A stretch of DNA of 64,000 bases from JAOTZA01 sp965224065 (GTDB taxonomy: Bacteria > Acidobacteriota > Thermoanaerobaculia > Multivoradales > JAHEKO01). Positions 18,441-26,842 of the stretch are shown here, one piece after another. Every line of letters starts with the position of its first letter. The stretch's first letter is position 1. The notes under the pieces are model-generated. The model was not told the origin of the DNA, searched no databases, and worked only from the letters and a program-made list of their open reading frames with translations. The translations under genes and the position numbers were made by a program. The stretch covers positions 744,001 to 808,000 of the forward strand of contig CBDCYF010000005.1 in assembly GCA_965224065.1 (NCBI GenBank), written 5' to 3'.

Positions 18441-18860
18441 ATGCCGACTCAAAAACCGACCCAGAGCCCGGATTGGGAGCCGTTGATCGAAGCGGCGAGC
18501 GCGGCGCGCGAGCGCGCCTATGCGCCCTATAGCAAGTTTCTGGTAGGTGCGGCGATCGCGACCGACGACGGGACAATCTACTCCGGCTGCAACGTCGAAA
18601 ACCGGACCTTTGGCCTGACGGTCTGCGCCGAGCGGGTCGCGATGGGCACCGCGGTGGCCGACGGCCGGACCGACATCCGCGCGGTGGTAGTCGTGGCCGA
18701 CGCCGCCCCACCGGCGCCCCCGTGCGGTCTGTGCCGCGAGACGCTAACCGAGTTCGGGAGCCCCGACCTGCCGGTCTTGCTGGTCAACACCTCGGGCGAG
18801 CGGGTGGAATACCGGCTCGGGGACCTGCTGCCCCACCCGTTCGAGTTCTCGCCCGAGTAG
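18441..18860 (+). CDS. cdd: Cytidine deaminase
   Basis: A zinc enzyme that deaminates cytidine and deoxycytidine to (deoxy)uridine in pyrimidine salvage. The 139-residue size matches the small homotetrameric type. YAPYSKFLVGAAI and GCNVEN are substrate contacts, CAERVA holds the proton-shuttle Glu and the first zinc Cys, and PPCGLCRE gives the other two zinc cysteines. The ATG at 18441 is chosen because conserved sequence starts about 15 residues later; there is no good ribosome binding site. It is divergent from icd (122 bases between). The C-terminus (RLGDLLPHPFEF) is typical. Confidence 0.95.
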   Translation: MPTQKPTQSPDWEPLIEAASAARERAYAPYSKFLVGAAIATDDGTIYSGCNVENRTFGLTVCAERVAMGTAVADGRTDIRAVVVVADAAPPAPPCGLCRETLTEFGSPDLPVLLVNTSGERVEYRLGDLLPHPFEFSPE

Positions 18861-18880
18861 AGCTACGCGTCTAGCCCGCG

Positions 18881-18914
18881 CTCGACGGCCGCCAGGGGCG
18901 ACGGCCGCTTCAGG
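18881..18914. repeat. 34-base direct repeat, copy 1
   Basis: This copy matches bases 18977-19010 at 31 of 34 positions and has the same orientation. Each copy contains two CGGCC blocks in inverted relation. It lies between the convergent cdd and mqnD-like genes, on the cdd side of a perfect hairpin. Confidence 0.75.
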
Positions 18915-18944
18915 GCGCGGCAAGGCGGTGAACAGGGTTGAAGC

Positions 18945-18964
18945 GGCTGGCGACTCTGCCAGCC
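18945..18964. terminator. Perfect 7-bp stem hairpin between convergent genes
   Basis: GGCTGGC and GCCAGCC enclose a six-base loop, midway between two direct repeats and between the ends of cdd and the mqnD-like gene. It may end transcription from both sides, although neither strand has a T-run after it. Confidence 0.5.
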
Positions 18965-18976
18965 GTCGGGCCGCAG

Positions 18977-19010
18977 CTCAACGGCCGCCAGGGGCATCGG
19001 CCGCTTCAGG
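18977..19010. repeat. 34-base direct repeat, copy 2
   Basis: Second copy of the repeat at 18881-18914. It overlaps the stop codon (19006-19008) of the mqnD-like gene by a few bases, so the end of that gene is part of the repeated unit. Confidence 0.75.
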
Positions 19011-19851
19011 CCTCGACGAACTCGGCTTCGACCCGGTGGTCGATCACCCCGGCTTCGAACCCGCGATCCAGCAATTCCTGAACCGCCCGGCGCCCACGCT
19101 CTCCGTAGTCGCGGGTCCAATCGTTGACATACATGCCGACAAACCGGTCGGAACGCTCGGGATCCTCTTCCAGATCGCGGGCGTAGCGGATCGCGTAGTC
19201 GAGCGCCTCACCCCGGTGGTCGAGGGCGAAATTGATGCTGTCGGTCAACAGGCGGCACAGGCGCGACTGCAACTCCGGATCGAGATCCTTGCGGATGGCG
19301 TTGGCACCCAGCGGTAGGGGCCCGCCGGTCTCCTCGCGCCACCACTCCCCGAGGTCCACCACCGCGTGGAGGCCGCGATCGCCAAAGGTCAACTGCCCTT
19401 CGTGGATCACCACACCGGCGTCGGCTTCGCCGCCCTCAACGGCTTCGAAGATCTTGTCAAACGGCACGACCGTGGTCTCGATTCGAGGGTTCCACAGTTT
19501 GAGCGCCAGATGGGCTGTGGTCAACTGGCCGGGAATGGCCACCCGCCGGCCGGTGAGGTCCTCGCGCCCCAGATCGCGGGTCGCAACGACCACCGGTCCG
19601 TAGCCGTCGCCAAAGCTCGCGCCCGAGGGCATCAGAGCGTAGCGGTCGGTCAGATATGCATAGCCATGGACCGAGACCGCGGTGATCTCATAGGTGCCCG
19701 CGAAGGCCGCCTGGTTGAGCGTCTCGATGTCCTCCAGCCGGTGCTCGATCTCCAGTCCATCGGTGTCGAGCAGCCCCTGGGTGAGGGCGTAGAACATAAA
19801 CGCGTCGTCGGAGTCGGGGCTGTGGGCGATACGGATTTTTTTTGCCGTCAA
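19006..19851 (-). CDS. mqnD: MqnD-like menaquinone biosynthesis enzyme (MqnA/MqnD family)
   Basis: A 281-residue protein of the periplasmic-binding-protein-like fold used by MqnA and MqnD in the futalosine route to menaquinone. RIAHSPDSDDAFMFYAL aligns with the MqnD signature that begins SPCPND; LEDIETLNQAAFAGTYEITA and SGASFGDGYGPVVVA follow. MqnD makes 1,4-dihydroxy-6-naphthoate from cyclic dehypoxanthinyl futalosine. The start is taken as TTG 19851, six bases after a GAGG. A run of eight A directly follows it, and another frame opens at an ATG just upstream, so the exact start is less certain. A generic substrate-binding role remains possible because SPDSDD differs from classical MqnD. Confidence 0.7.
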   Translation of the reverse strand: MTAKKIRIAHSPDSDDAFMFYALTQGLLDTDGLEIEHRLEDIETLNQAAFAGTYEITAVSVHGYAYLTDRYALMPSGASFGDGYGPVVVATRDLGREDLTGRRVAIPGQLTTAHLALKLWNPRIETTVVPFDKIFEAVEGGEADAGVVIHEGQLTFGDRGLHAVVDLGEWWREETGGPLPLGANAIRKDLDPELQSRLCRLLTDSINFALDHRGEALDYAIRYARDLEEDPERSDRFVGMYVNDWTRDYGERGRRAVQELLDRGFEAGVIDHRVEAEFVEA

Positions 19852-19930
19852 TCGAGACCTCGAAAATCGTGGACACAGGAAAACGAGCCTACGGACGCGC
19901 GGAGTGTATACCGGTACGGCGGCTCGGTAT

Positions 19931-21421
19931 TCATGTCGAGAGCAGCGCCAGGTCCATCCCCGTCCAGGTGATGGGACCGCCGTGCGGGACGATCTCGAGC
20001 ACCAGCTCATCGATCGAAGGGAGATCACCAAGACCCTCGGAGACCACCGAGCTCACGCTCGCGCCGCGGCTTTCCGTCGGCCGAACGCGCAGGGAGAACG
20101 GCATCCGTGGTCCGGCGGCTCCGTCTGTGACGCGCCTCAGGTAGACCGTGAAGTCGATGGCGGCTGCCTCAGCGTCATCCGTACTGCCGGAGCCAAGCCC
20201 CCTGGTTCTCAATCGAACCTCCCGGATGCCGCCGATGCCGCCGATATCGCCGACACCGCTGATGCCCCCGAAAGGACGGGGGGCCTCGCGGCTGGGCTCG
20301 ACGAACACAGGGTCCGCGCCGGCGCTCCCGGCTGGAAACCTCACACGCTCGACACTCACACTCTGCTCACCGCGCAGGTTCAACTCCATCAGGTCCGCGG
20401 CCCGGGTGGGATCGCCGTGCTCGCCAAGGACGACCGCGAGCTTGGTGAGAGCCGCTTCGGCTGTCATGTCATGCCCCGACACGGCGCCGGTGCCCAAAAG
20501 GAGCTCACTCGACTCGTATTTTCCGAGATGAACCCCTCCGGCGCCGCACTGTGTGACCACGACCACCACCACGCCGGAATCCACCGCCTTGCGAATGGCT
20601 CCCAGGAACTGGGAATCCGACGGGACGTTTCCGGTCCCAAAGGCTCGCAAGACGACCCCGCGCAGGCCCTCGGTCTCCAACATCCGACCGATCAACTCGG
20701 CACTGACGCCGGGGAAGATCGTCAGCGAAGCGATGCCGGCTTCCAGCTTCCGCGCAACGGACAGCCCCCCCGGTGTAGGGGTCAAAACGTTACCGCGGTC
20801 GACCTGTACCCGCTCCCCGACTAGGGCGAGAGGCGGGCAATCGGGTGAATCAAAACATGAATAGCTGGAGGAATTGATCTTTGTTGTCCGACAGCCCCGG
20901 TACAGCCGGTCGCCGAAGAAAACGACCACCTCGGGGATCACTTCCTTGTCGAGACTGTGAGCCGCGGCAAACTCGATCGCGGCGACGACGTTGAGGGGGG
21001 CGTCGGAGCGGTGAGCGCGAATGGGCCTCTGCGAGCCGGTGAGAACGACCGGCTTCGACAGCCCGTCGAGCATAAAGGCCAGGGCCGAGGCGGTGTACGC
21101 GAGTGTGTCGGTCCCATGCAGAATGACAAAGCCTTCGTACTCGTCGTAGTTGTCGGCAATGGCGTCGGCCAGCTCGACCCAGTCCCGAAACTCCATGTCG
21201 GATGAGTCCTTGGGGCGGTTCCAAGAGTACGTCCCGAGCCGGACGGAGCGAGCACCAATGCGGATCGACGCCGTCTCCGGATCGAAATCGGGCATTCGGG
21301 ACAGCAGGTCGGTCAGCGACGCGGGCCGGAGAGGAGCCTCCATGCCACCGGAGTCGGGGACCATCCCGATCGTACCCCCAGTATAGATCAGAAGAACGCC
21401 TTGAGGATCCTGCTGCGACAC
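19931..21421 (-). CDS. ansA: Type I L-asparaginase with C-terminal extension
   Basis: It hydrolyses asparagine to aspartate and ammonia. The core (residues 1-350) has YTGGTIGMV with the nucleophile Thr17, HGTDTLAYTASAL with Thr104 and Asp105, GSQRPIRAHRSDA and AFGTGNVP, as in cytoplasmic type I enzymes. Residues 355-496 are an extension not found in standard 340-residue asparaginases: a linker with GGISGVGDIGGIGGI, then strand-rich sequence ending GGPITWTGMDLALL, probably a small beta domain. The GTG at 21421 is the first plausible start after the aconitase-family stop, 28 bases upstream; the ribosome binding site is weak. Confidence 0.88.
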   Translation of the reverse strand: MSQQDPQGVLLIYTGGTIGMVPDSGGMEAPLRPASLTDLLSRMPDFDPETASIRIGARSVRLGTYSWNRPKDSSDMEFRDWVELADAIADNYDEYEGFVILHGTDTLAYTASALAFMLDGLSKPVVLTGSQRPIRAHRSDAPLNVVAAIEFAAAHSLDKEVIPEVVVFFGDRLYRGCRTTKINSSSYSCFDSPDCPPLALVGERVQVDRGNVLTPTPGGLSVARKLEAGIASLTIFPGVSAELIGRMLETEGLRGVVLRAFGTGNVPSDSQFLGAIRKAVDSGVVVVVVTQCGAGGVHLGKYESSELLLGTGAVSGHDMTAEAALTKLAVVLGEHGDPTRAADLMELNLRGEQSVSVERVRFPAGSAGADPVFVEPSREAPRPFGGISGVGDIGGIGGIREVRLRTRGLGSGSTDDAEAAAIDFTVYLRRVTDGAAGPRMPFSLRVRPTESRGASVSSVVSEGLGDLPSIDELVLEIVPHGGPITWTGMDLALLST

Positions 21422-21449
21422 CTGCGCCCCGCGCCAGTCAGTCCAGTTG

Positions 21450-23456
21450 TTAGGTCGGAACCGCCAGCTCGCGGAACATCCCGGGCGTGTACGCCGAGAT
21501 GCGTCCGGTAAAGGCCGAGGCGGCAACTGTGAGCGGTGACGCAAGATAGAGGCGTCCCGGCCCCGAGCGGCCCTTGTAGTTCCGGTTGATCGCCGAGACC
21601 GTGACCTGCTCGGGGCTCTCCGATACGCCGGGGCCGCACCCGATGCAGGCGCCACACCCGGGCTGGATCACGCGAACCCCCGCCTGCTCGAAGGTCTCCA
21701 CATAGCCGAGCCGGTGGCAGTGCGCGGCAACTTCGGCGGAGCCGAATTGGATCAGAAACTCGACGCCGGGCGCGACCGCGAGCCCCGCGTCTACAGCCTC
21801 CCGGATGACGCGGTGATAGAACTCGAGGTCGTCGATCTTGCCGGCCGTGCAACTGCCGCCATAGGCGATCTGGATGGCGACCTCTCCCAGGTCCTCCACC
21901 AGCGCCCCGTTGGTCGGATCCGACGGAATTCCCCGATCGGGATCGCCGGGATGGGCCACCATCGGCCGGATGGCGGAGAGATCGATCGAATGAACACCGC
22001 CGTCGTAGTGGGCCCCTGGATCGGCCGCCACGGCACCACGTTCCAGCTCCCGCCGGTCGACTCCGGAACGGCGGGCGCAAATCCAGTCGAGTGTCTTTTG
22101 GTCGGCCTCCACGATGGCCCCTCGGGCCGAACACTCGGTGGCCATGTTGGTGAGCGTCGCGCGCTCGTCCATCGACAGGGTGGCGATCCCTTCACCACCG
22201 AACTCCATGACCCGATTGAGGGTCAACTGCGGCCGAGCGTGGTGGAGCAGGATGTGCAGCATCAGGTCCTTGGCCGTTACGCCGTCGACCAGGCTCCCAT
22301 GCAGCTCGAACCGGATCGACTCGGGGACTTCCACCGTGGTGAAACCGGAGTGGATCAAATTGGCGTACTCGGTGGTACCAACGCCCCAGGTGAGCGCGTT
22401 GTTGCAGCCCCCCATACAGGTATGGCTGTCGGTGGCCAACACAAACTGGCCCGGTGAGATCAGCAGCTCGCGCGCGATTTCGTGGCAGATCCCTGGAGAG
22501 ACACCGTCGCGGGCGGAGAAATCCTGTACGCCGGTGTGCCGTTGAAACTCTCGTTGGAGCTCGCGCAGCACCTCGATCTTGTCGAGAAAGGCGCGCATCT
22601 TGGGAACTTCGTCGGCATAGATCAGGTGGTCCTCGAAGACGGCGAACGCCGAGGGGTCAACGACCGAATAGTCCTCGCCGTACTCGCGGGCCAGAAATTC
22701 GTGGACCTGGGCGGTCGTGAACTCGTGGGAGTAGCCCGCGTCCACGTCGACGACGACGGCGTCGCCCGGCCGAACATAGGCCGGCCCCCGCTCTTGTTCG
22801 TCACCCCGAAGATGTCTCGCCAGGATCTTCTCGGCCATCGTCATCGGACGTTCTTCGGTCTCCGAGGTAGGCAGCTCGAGCTCCCCCGCCGCCAGGGCCT
22901 TGGCAAAAGGAAACAAACCGCCCGATCGGATCTTGAGCTGCGTGATCCGGTCGTAGCCGGCGGCGAACTCTTCGAGCGGCACCGCCTCGCCCGCTTCCAG
23001 CCGCTCGAGCATCGCGTGGTCGGCCATCAACACACCCTGGTTGATGTTGTTGGCGGCGTGGATCGGCGCAAAGGAGGCCGCCACCGCGATCCGCACACCA
23101 CACCACTTCTCCGCCTGGACCGCGGTCTCGCGCGAGCTGCCCACCCCCTTGCGGTACCCGGAGACGATGACCTCAAAGCCGCCGTCGCGCAACGCGTCGC
23201 GCTCGAAAAGCCGCTCGCCGCCCACGATCAAGCCGGCGTAGGCGTCGCGCGCGATGTCTTCGGGCCGGTGAGAAAAACACACCCAGGCCGGGGTCATGGC
23301 ATCGGTGTTGATGTCATCCAGCAGGTCGTCAACCCGCAGATGAGCCATCTCCAGGGTGAGATCCCCGGCCAGTTGGCGGCGGATCAGCTCGGGGTCCTTG
23401 GTCAGATAGAGAACGCGCTTGCCGGGCGTAAGACGAATGAGATCGGGAGGGTTCAT
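21450..23456 (-). CDS. Aconitase/isopropylmalate-isomerase family protein with N-terminal swivel domain
   Basis: A 668-residue [4Fe-4S] hydro-lyase. Residues 40-200 form the swivel domain normally found at the C-terminus of AcnA or in the separate LeuD: DDINTDAMTPAW and VSGYRKGVGSSRETA. Residues 210-668 are the LeuC/aconitase catalytic part: ATDSHTCMGGCNNALTWGVG has the first cluster Cys, and PGCGACIGCGPG the other two. Swivel-first order occurs in AcnB, but the HEAT-like domain of AcnB is missing. Citrate, 2-isopropylmalate, homocitrate or another hydroxy acid could be the substrate. Start ATG 23456. No other leucine-pathway gene is near, so an aconitase-type role is my preference. Confidence 0.85.
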   Translation of the reverse strand: MNPPDLIRLTPGKRVLYLTKDPELIRRQLAGDLTLEMAHLRVDDLLDDINTDAMTPAWVCFSHRPEDIARDAYAGLIVGGERLFERDALRDGGFEVIVSGYRKGVGSSRETAVQAEKWCGVRIAVAASFAPIHAANNINQGVLMADHAMLERLEAGEAVPLEEFAAGYDRITQLKIRSGGLFPFAKALAAGELELPTSETEERPMTMAEKILARHLRGDEQERGPAYVRPGDAVVVDVDAGYSHEFTTAQVHEFLAREYGEDYSVVDPSAFAVFEDHLIYADEVPKMRAFLDKIEVLRELQREFQRHTGVQDFSARDGVSPGICHEIARELLISPGQFVLATDSHTCMGGCNNALTWGVGTTEYANLIHSGFTTVEVPESIRFELHGSLVDGVTAKDLMLHILLHHARPQLTLNRVMEFGGEGIATLSMDERATLTNMATECSARGAIVEADQKTLDWICARRSGVDRRELERGAVAADPGAHYDGGVHSIDLSAIRPMVAHPGDPDRGIPSDPTNGALVEDLGEVAIQIAYGGSCTAGKIDDLEFYHRVIREAVDAGLAVAPGVEFLIQFGSAEVAAHCHRLGYVETFEQAGVRVIQPGCGACIGCGPGVSESPEQVTVSAINRNYKGRSGPGRLYLASPLTVAASAFTGRISAYTPGMFRELAVPT

Positions 23457-23592
23457 CGAAGCGGTGGGCGGCGGTGCGCCGGGCCCGTTGGGGCGGCCAT
23501 TCTATCGCGCCGCCGGGATGCCCGGAGGCTGTCCGGACCGCTGGCACCGGCGGCGCTTGCCTCGCCGTCCGGCCGCAGACTAAGTTACCAAC

Positions 23593-24756
23593 ATGGCCGG
23601 CCCGGCACCCGAGCAGATCCTCGAGAATCTCGTCGGCTTTGACACCACCAGTCACCGCTCCACCGCCGAGATCGTCGAGTTCATCTGCAACTTGACGGAC
23701 CGATCGGGGATCCGGATCGCTCGCTACTCCGACGCGGACGGATCGAAGGAGAATCTGGTGATCGCCGCCGGTCCACCGGTCGACCCCAAAACCCGTTCCG
23801 GGCTCATCCTAGCCGGTCACCTGGATGTGGTGCCGGCCGTCGAGCCCGGATGGAGCTCGGACCCGTTTCGGATCGTCGACCGGGGCGATCGCTGGGTGGG
23901 GCGCGGCACGGCCGACATGAAGGGGTTTCTGGCCTTGGCGATTCACCGCCTGCTCGAGCTCGACCCCGAGCAGTTGGCGCACCCGCTCGTCCTGTTGTTG
24001 ACGAGGGACGAGGAAATCGGGTCACTCGGCGCCGCCGATCTGGTCCATACCACCGACGCCAAAGACTGGCCACGGGCGGCGGTCGTCGGGGAGCCGACGT
24101 CCTTGCGAGCCGTTCGTCTGCACAAGGGGCACCTGCGGCTCGAAGCCGTCTTTCACGGCCAGGCCGCCCACAGCGGCTATCCGCAGCGGGGGCGTAACGC
24201 CATCGAGATCGCCGGGCGGGCCATCGGCGCCCTCTCCCGGCTCGCAGCCGAGCTCGCCAAAGAGCGAGGCCCCCATTCACGGCACTTCCCCGAGACCCCC
24301 TTTGTGGCCCTCAACCTGGGGGTCATCGAGGGCGGTACCGCGGTCAATGTGATCCCCGAGTACTGCTCGCTGCAAATCGGGATGCGTCCGCTTCCCGGGG
24401 ACGATTCCGGAGAGCTTGCGACCAGGGTCGAAGCCCGCCTGGCGGAGGCCCTCGGGCCGGAAGACTGGAGCCTCCGGGTCGACAACGACAGTCCCCCGCT
24501 CGAGACCGGCGAAGAAGCCGCGATCCACCGTAGCCTGTGCCGTATCCTCGGCCAGACCGAGAGCCACGGCGTCTCGTTCGCGAGCGACGCCGGCTTTCTG
24601 GCCGCGCTGGGGATCGAGGCAGTGCTTTTCGGGCCGGGCTCGATCGAGGTCGCTCACCGGGCCAACGAATTCCTGCCCAAGGAGGAGATGGACCGAGCGG
24701 GATCCGTTCTGGGCCGGCTCATCTTCGAGTACTGTGGAGGGCCACAGCCGGCATGA
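23593..24756 (+). CDS. argE: M20 family deacylase, acetylornithine deacetylase-like
   Basis: A 387-residue zinc-dependent amidohydrolase of the ArgE/DapE group. Metal ligands and catalytic residues are visible in LAGHLDVVPAV (His, Asp), GRGTADMKGFLALA (bridging Asp) and TRDEEIGSLG (catalytic Glu and metal Glu), with a C-terminal His in EVAHRANEF. A dimerisation domain lies at about 180-290. ArgE removes acetate from N-acetylornithine in arginine synthesis. Its stop overlaps the hutF start by 4 bases, which is odd for an arginine gene and raises the possibility that it deacylates another N-acyl amino acid such as N-formylglutamate. It is divergent from the aconitase-family gene. Confidence 0.85.
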   Translation: MAGPAPEQILENLVGFDTTSHRSTAEIVEFICNLTDRSGIRIARYSDADGSKENLVIAAGPPVDPKTRSGLILAGHLDVVPAVEPGWSSDPFRIVDRGDRWVGRGTADMKGFLALAIHRLLELDPEQLAHPLVLLLTRDEEIGSLGAADLVHTTDAKDWPRAAVVGEPTSLRAVRLHKGHLRLEAVFHGQAAHSGYPQRGRNAIEIAGRAIGALSRLAAELAKERGPHSRHFPETPFVALNLGVIEGGTAVNVIPEYCSLQIGMRPLPGDDSGELATRVEARLAEALGPEDWSLRVDNDSPPLETGEEAAIHRSLCRILGQTESHGVSFASDAGFLAALGIEAVLFGPGSIEVAHRANEFLPKEEMDRAGSVLGRLIFEYCGGPQPA

Positions 24757-26072
24757 CGACGCGTACGATCGAGGCGGCCTGGACCTGGACCGGCCGCCGG
24801 TTCGAGAGCGGGGTTCAGATCGCAATCGACCGCCACGGCCGGATTACCGAGGTCGGGAAACTCGGCCGCACCCCGGACGAGCGCCTTCCCCGGAGCGCCC
24901 TGCTGCCGGGGTTTGTCAACGCCCACTCGCACGCTTTTCAGCGGGCGCTGCGCGGGCAAGGCGAAGGGGCCGCTACAGTCGGGGCCGATTTTTGGGGCTG
25001 GCGGGATGCCATGTACGCCCTGGTCGATGGGATCGACGCCGAGCGCTTCTACGACGCGACCCTGGCCGCGTTTCGCGAGATGCGGGCCGCCGGGATCACC
25101 ACCGTCGGCGAGTTCCACTATCTGCATCACGCGCGGCCGGACGGCGGCTTCGAGCTCGACGAGAAAGTGCTGGAGGCCGCAAGCGCCGCGGGGATCCGGC
25201 TCGTCCTGCTCCAGACCTTTTACCGCCACGGCGGCATCGGCCGCCCGCTCGACGGGGCTCAACAGCGCTTCGCCGTCCGGTCGATCGACGAATACTGGGA
25301 GCAGTTCGATCGGCTTCAGGGGCTGCTCGAACCGGCCACCCAGAGCCTCGGGGTCGTGGCACACTCGATCCGAGCCGCCACCCCCGATGAGATCGCGGAG
25401 CTCTACACCGAGGCCCGGACGCGGCAACGAGTCTTCCACCTCCACGTCGAGGAACAGCCGCGGGAAATCGAGGAGGCCACCGCCGCCTACGGCCGGGGGC
25501 CCCTAGCGCTCCTGCACGACCGGCTGGGGACCGCGGAAGGGCTGACCGCGGTCCACTGCACGCATTCGACCCCGGCGGATCTCGCGAGATTGGCGGCCCA
25601 CGGCGGCATGGTGTGCGTCTGCCCCACCACCGAGGCCAACCTGGCCGACGGGATCCCGGACCTACCCGCCTTTCTGGGACCCGGCGGCCGGGTCTGTCTG
25701 GGCACCGATTCGAACCTGAGGATCTCGATGAGCGAGGAGATGAGATGGCTCGAGCACGGCCAGCGGCTGGCTCTCGGCAAGAGGGGCGTTGTGCGTGGCA
25801 GGGACGGCGCGACGGGTGCCGCCGACGTCGCCGGGGCCTTGCTGGACGCGGCCACCGCGGGAGGAGCCACGAGCCTCGGGCTCGACACCGGCCGGATCGG
25901 GGTCGGAGCCCCCGCGGATCTGGTCGAAATCGACCTCGAACACCCGGGCCTCGAGGGATGGACGCCCGAGACCCTGCTCGCGGCGCTGGTGTTCGGCGGG
26001 CTCGACGAGGCGGTGCTCTCCACGTGTGTCGGCGGCAAGTGGGATCGGCATCGGGCGAGAACTTCCAACTAG
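24753..26072 (+). CDS. hutF: Formimidoylglutamate deiminase
   Basis: An amidohydrolase-superfamily enzyme of the histidine-degradation branch that turns N-formimino-glutamate into N-formylglutamate and ammonia. The 439-residue product has GFVNAHSHAFQRALRG with metal-binding histidines, DFWGWRDAMY typical of HutF, HLHVEEQPREIE, AVHCTHSTP and LGTDSNLRISM with the metal Asp. The ATG at 24753 overlaps the argE-like stop (ATGA) and has GGAGGG ten bases upstream; the longer frame lies inside the M20 gene and is rejected. No hutH, hutU, hutI or hutG is in the window. Other deaminases of this superfamily are less likely given the DFWGWR motif. Confidence 0.9.
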   Translation: MTTRTIEAAWTWTGRRFESGVQIAIDRHGRITEVGKLGRTPDERLPRSALLPGFVNAHSHAFQRALRGQGEGAATVGADFWGWRDAMYALVDGIDAERFYDATLAAFREMRAAGITTVGEFHYLHHARPDGGFELDEKVLEAASAAGIRLVLLQTFYRHGGIGRPLDGAQQRFAVRSIDEYWEQFDRLQGLLEPATQSLGVVAHSIRAATPDEIAELYTEARTRQRVFHLHVEEQPREIEEATAAYGRGPLALLHDRLGTAEGLTAVHCTHSTPADLARLAAHGGMVCVCPTTEANLADGIPDLPAFLGPGGRVCLGTDSNLRISMSEEMRWLEHGQRLALGKRGVVRGRDGATGAADVAGALLDAATAGGATSLGLDTGRIGVGAPADLVEIDLEHPGLEGWTPETLLAALVFGGLDEAVLSTCVGGKWDRHRARTSN

Positions 26073-26081
26073 AGCTTCGAG

Positions 26082-26771
26082 ATGTGTGGCCGGTACACCC
26101 TCGCGACACCCGTGGACGTGTTGGTAGACGAGCTGGAGCTGCAAGCCGCACCGGAGGTCACTCCCCGCTACAACATCGCGCCGACTCAGGAATCGCTGAT
26201 CGTGGTCCGGTCCGGCGACGCGCGCTCGGCCCGAAAAGCCCGTTGGGGATTTGGCACCGAAGGGGGGCGACCGATGTTCAACGCGCGCTCGGAGACGGTC
26301 TCCGCCAAGCCCACATTCCGGGATTCCTTCGAGCGCCGGCGCTGTCTGGTTCCGGCCGACGGATTCTACGAGTGGCGGGGCCGGCGCGGCGAGCGGCGGC
26401 CGAGCTACTTCAACCGGGCCGATGGACGGCCCATGATGTTTGCCGGTCTCTGGGAGCGGTGGTCGCCGGACACCCTAGGCAGCGACCGGCCGACGTGCGC
26501 CTTTACCATCCTGACCACCGCGGCCAACGAGCTGGTGGCCGGGGTTCACGACCGTATGCCCGTGATCCTCGAAGAGACGAGCTTCGCCCTTTGGCTCGAT
26601 CCTCGCACCCCGACTTCCGCCCTCTCTTCGCCCCTGGCGTCCTATCCCGCCGATCTCATGTCCCTGCGGCGGGTTGGCCGGACGGTCAACAATGTCCGGA
26701 TCGACTCGCCCGCCTGCCTGCAGGCACCGCGTCAAACCGAGCTGGATCTGTTGACCGACTCGCCCAGATGA
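26082..26771 (+). CDS. yedK: SRAP-domain abasic-site processing protein (YedK/HMCES type)
   Basis: It forms a covalent thiazolidine link between its N-terminal cysteine and abasic sites in single-stranded DNA and shields them. The 229-residue protein has MCGRYTL (Cys2 is the crosslinking residue after Met removal), RYNIAPTQ, FNARSET, CLVPADGFYEW with the active-site Glu, and VHDRMPVIL with the His. These are all essential family residues. It begins nine bases after the hutF stop. A strong promoter for the next gene is built into its last codons. Confidence 0.95.
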   Translation: MCGRYTLATPVDVLVDELELQAAPEVTPRYNIAPTQESLIVVRSGDARSARKARWGFGTEGGRPMFNARSETVSAKPTFRDSFERRRCLVPADGFYEWRGRRGERRPSYFNRADGRPMMFAGLWERWSPDTLGSDRPTCAFTILTTAANELVAGVHDRMPVILEETSFALWLDPRTPTSALSSPLASYPADLMSLRRVGRTVNNVRIDSPACLQAPRQTELDLLTDSPR

Positions 26772-26779
26772 GTTATAAA
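26751..26779 (+). promoter_or_regulatory. Sigma-70-type promoter for the response regulator
   Basis: TTGACC (26751-26756) and TATAAA (26774-26779) are 17 bases apart, close to the consensus. The -35 box lies in the last codons of the SRAP gene. A start near 26786 gives a leader of about 57 bases before the regulator's ATG. Confidence 0.7.
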
Positions 26780-26842
26780 ATTACGACTCGCCGTAAGGGA
26801 CGTTGAAAGAAGACGATCCAAGGGCTCAGGAAGGGGCACCCG

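Noticed and set aside
18863..19120. 85-codon minus-strand frame over the repeats
   Set aside because: It reads through the direct repeats and the end of the mqnD-like gene in the wrong frame, so the repeated peptide is a by-product.
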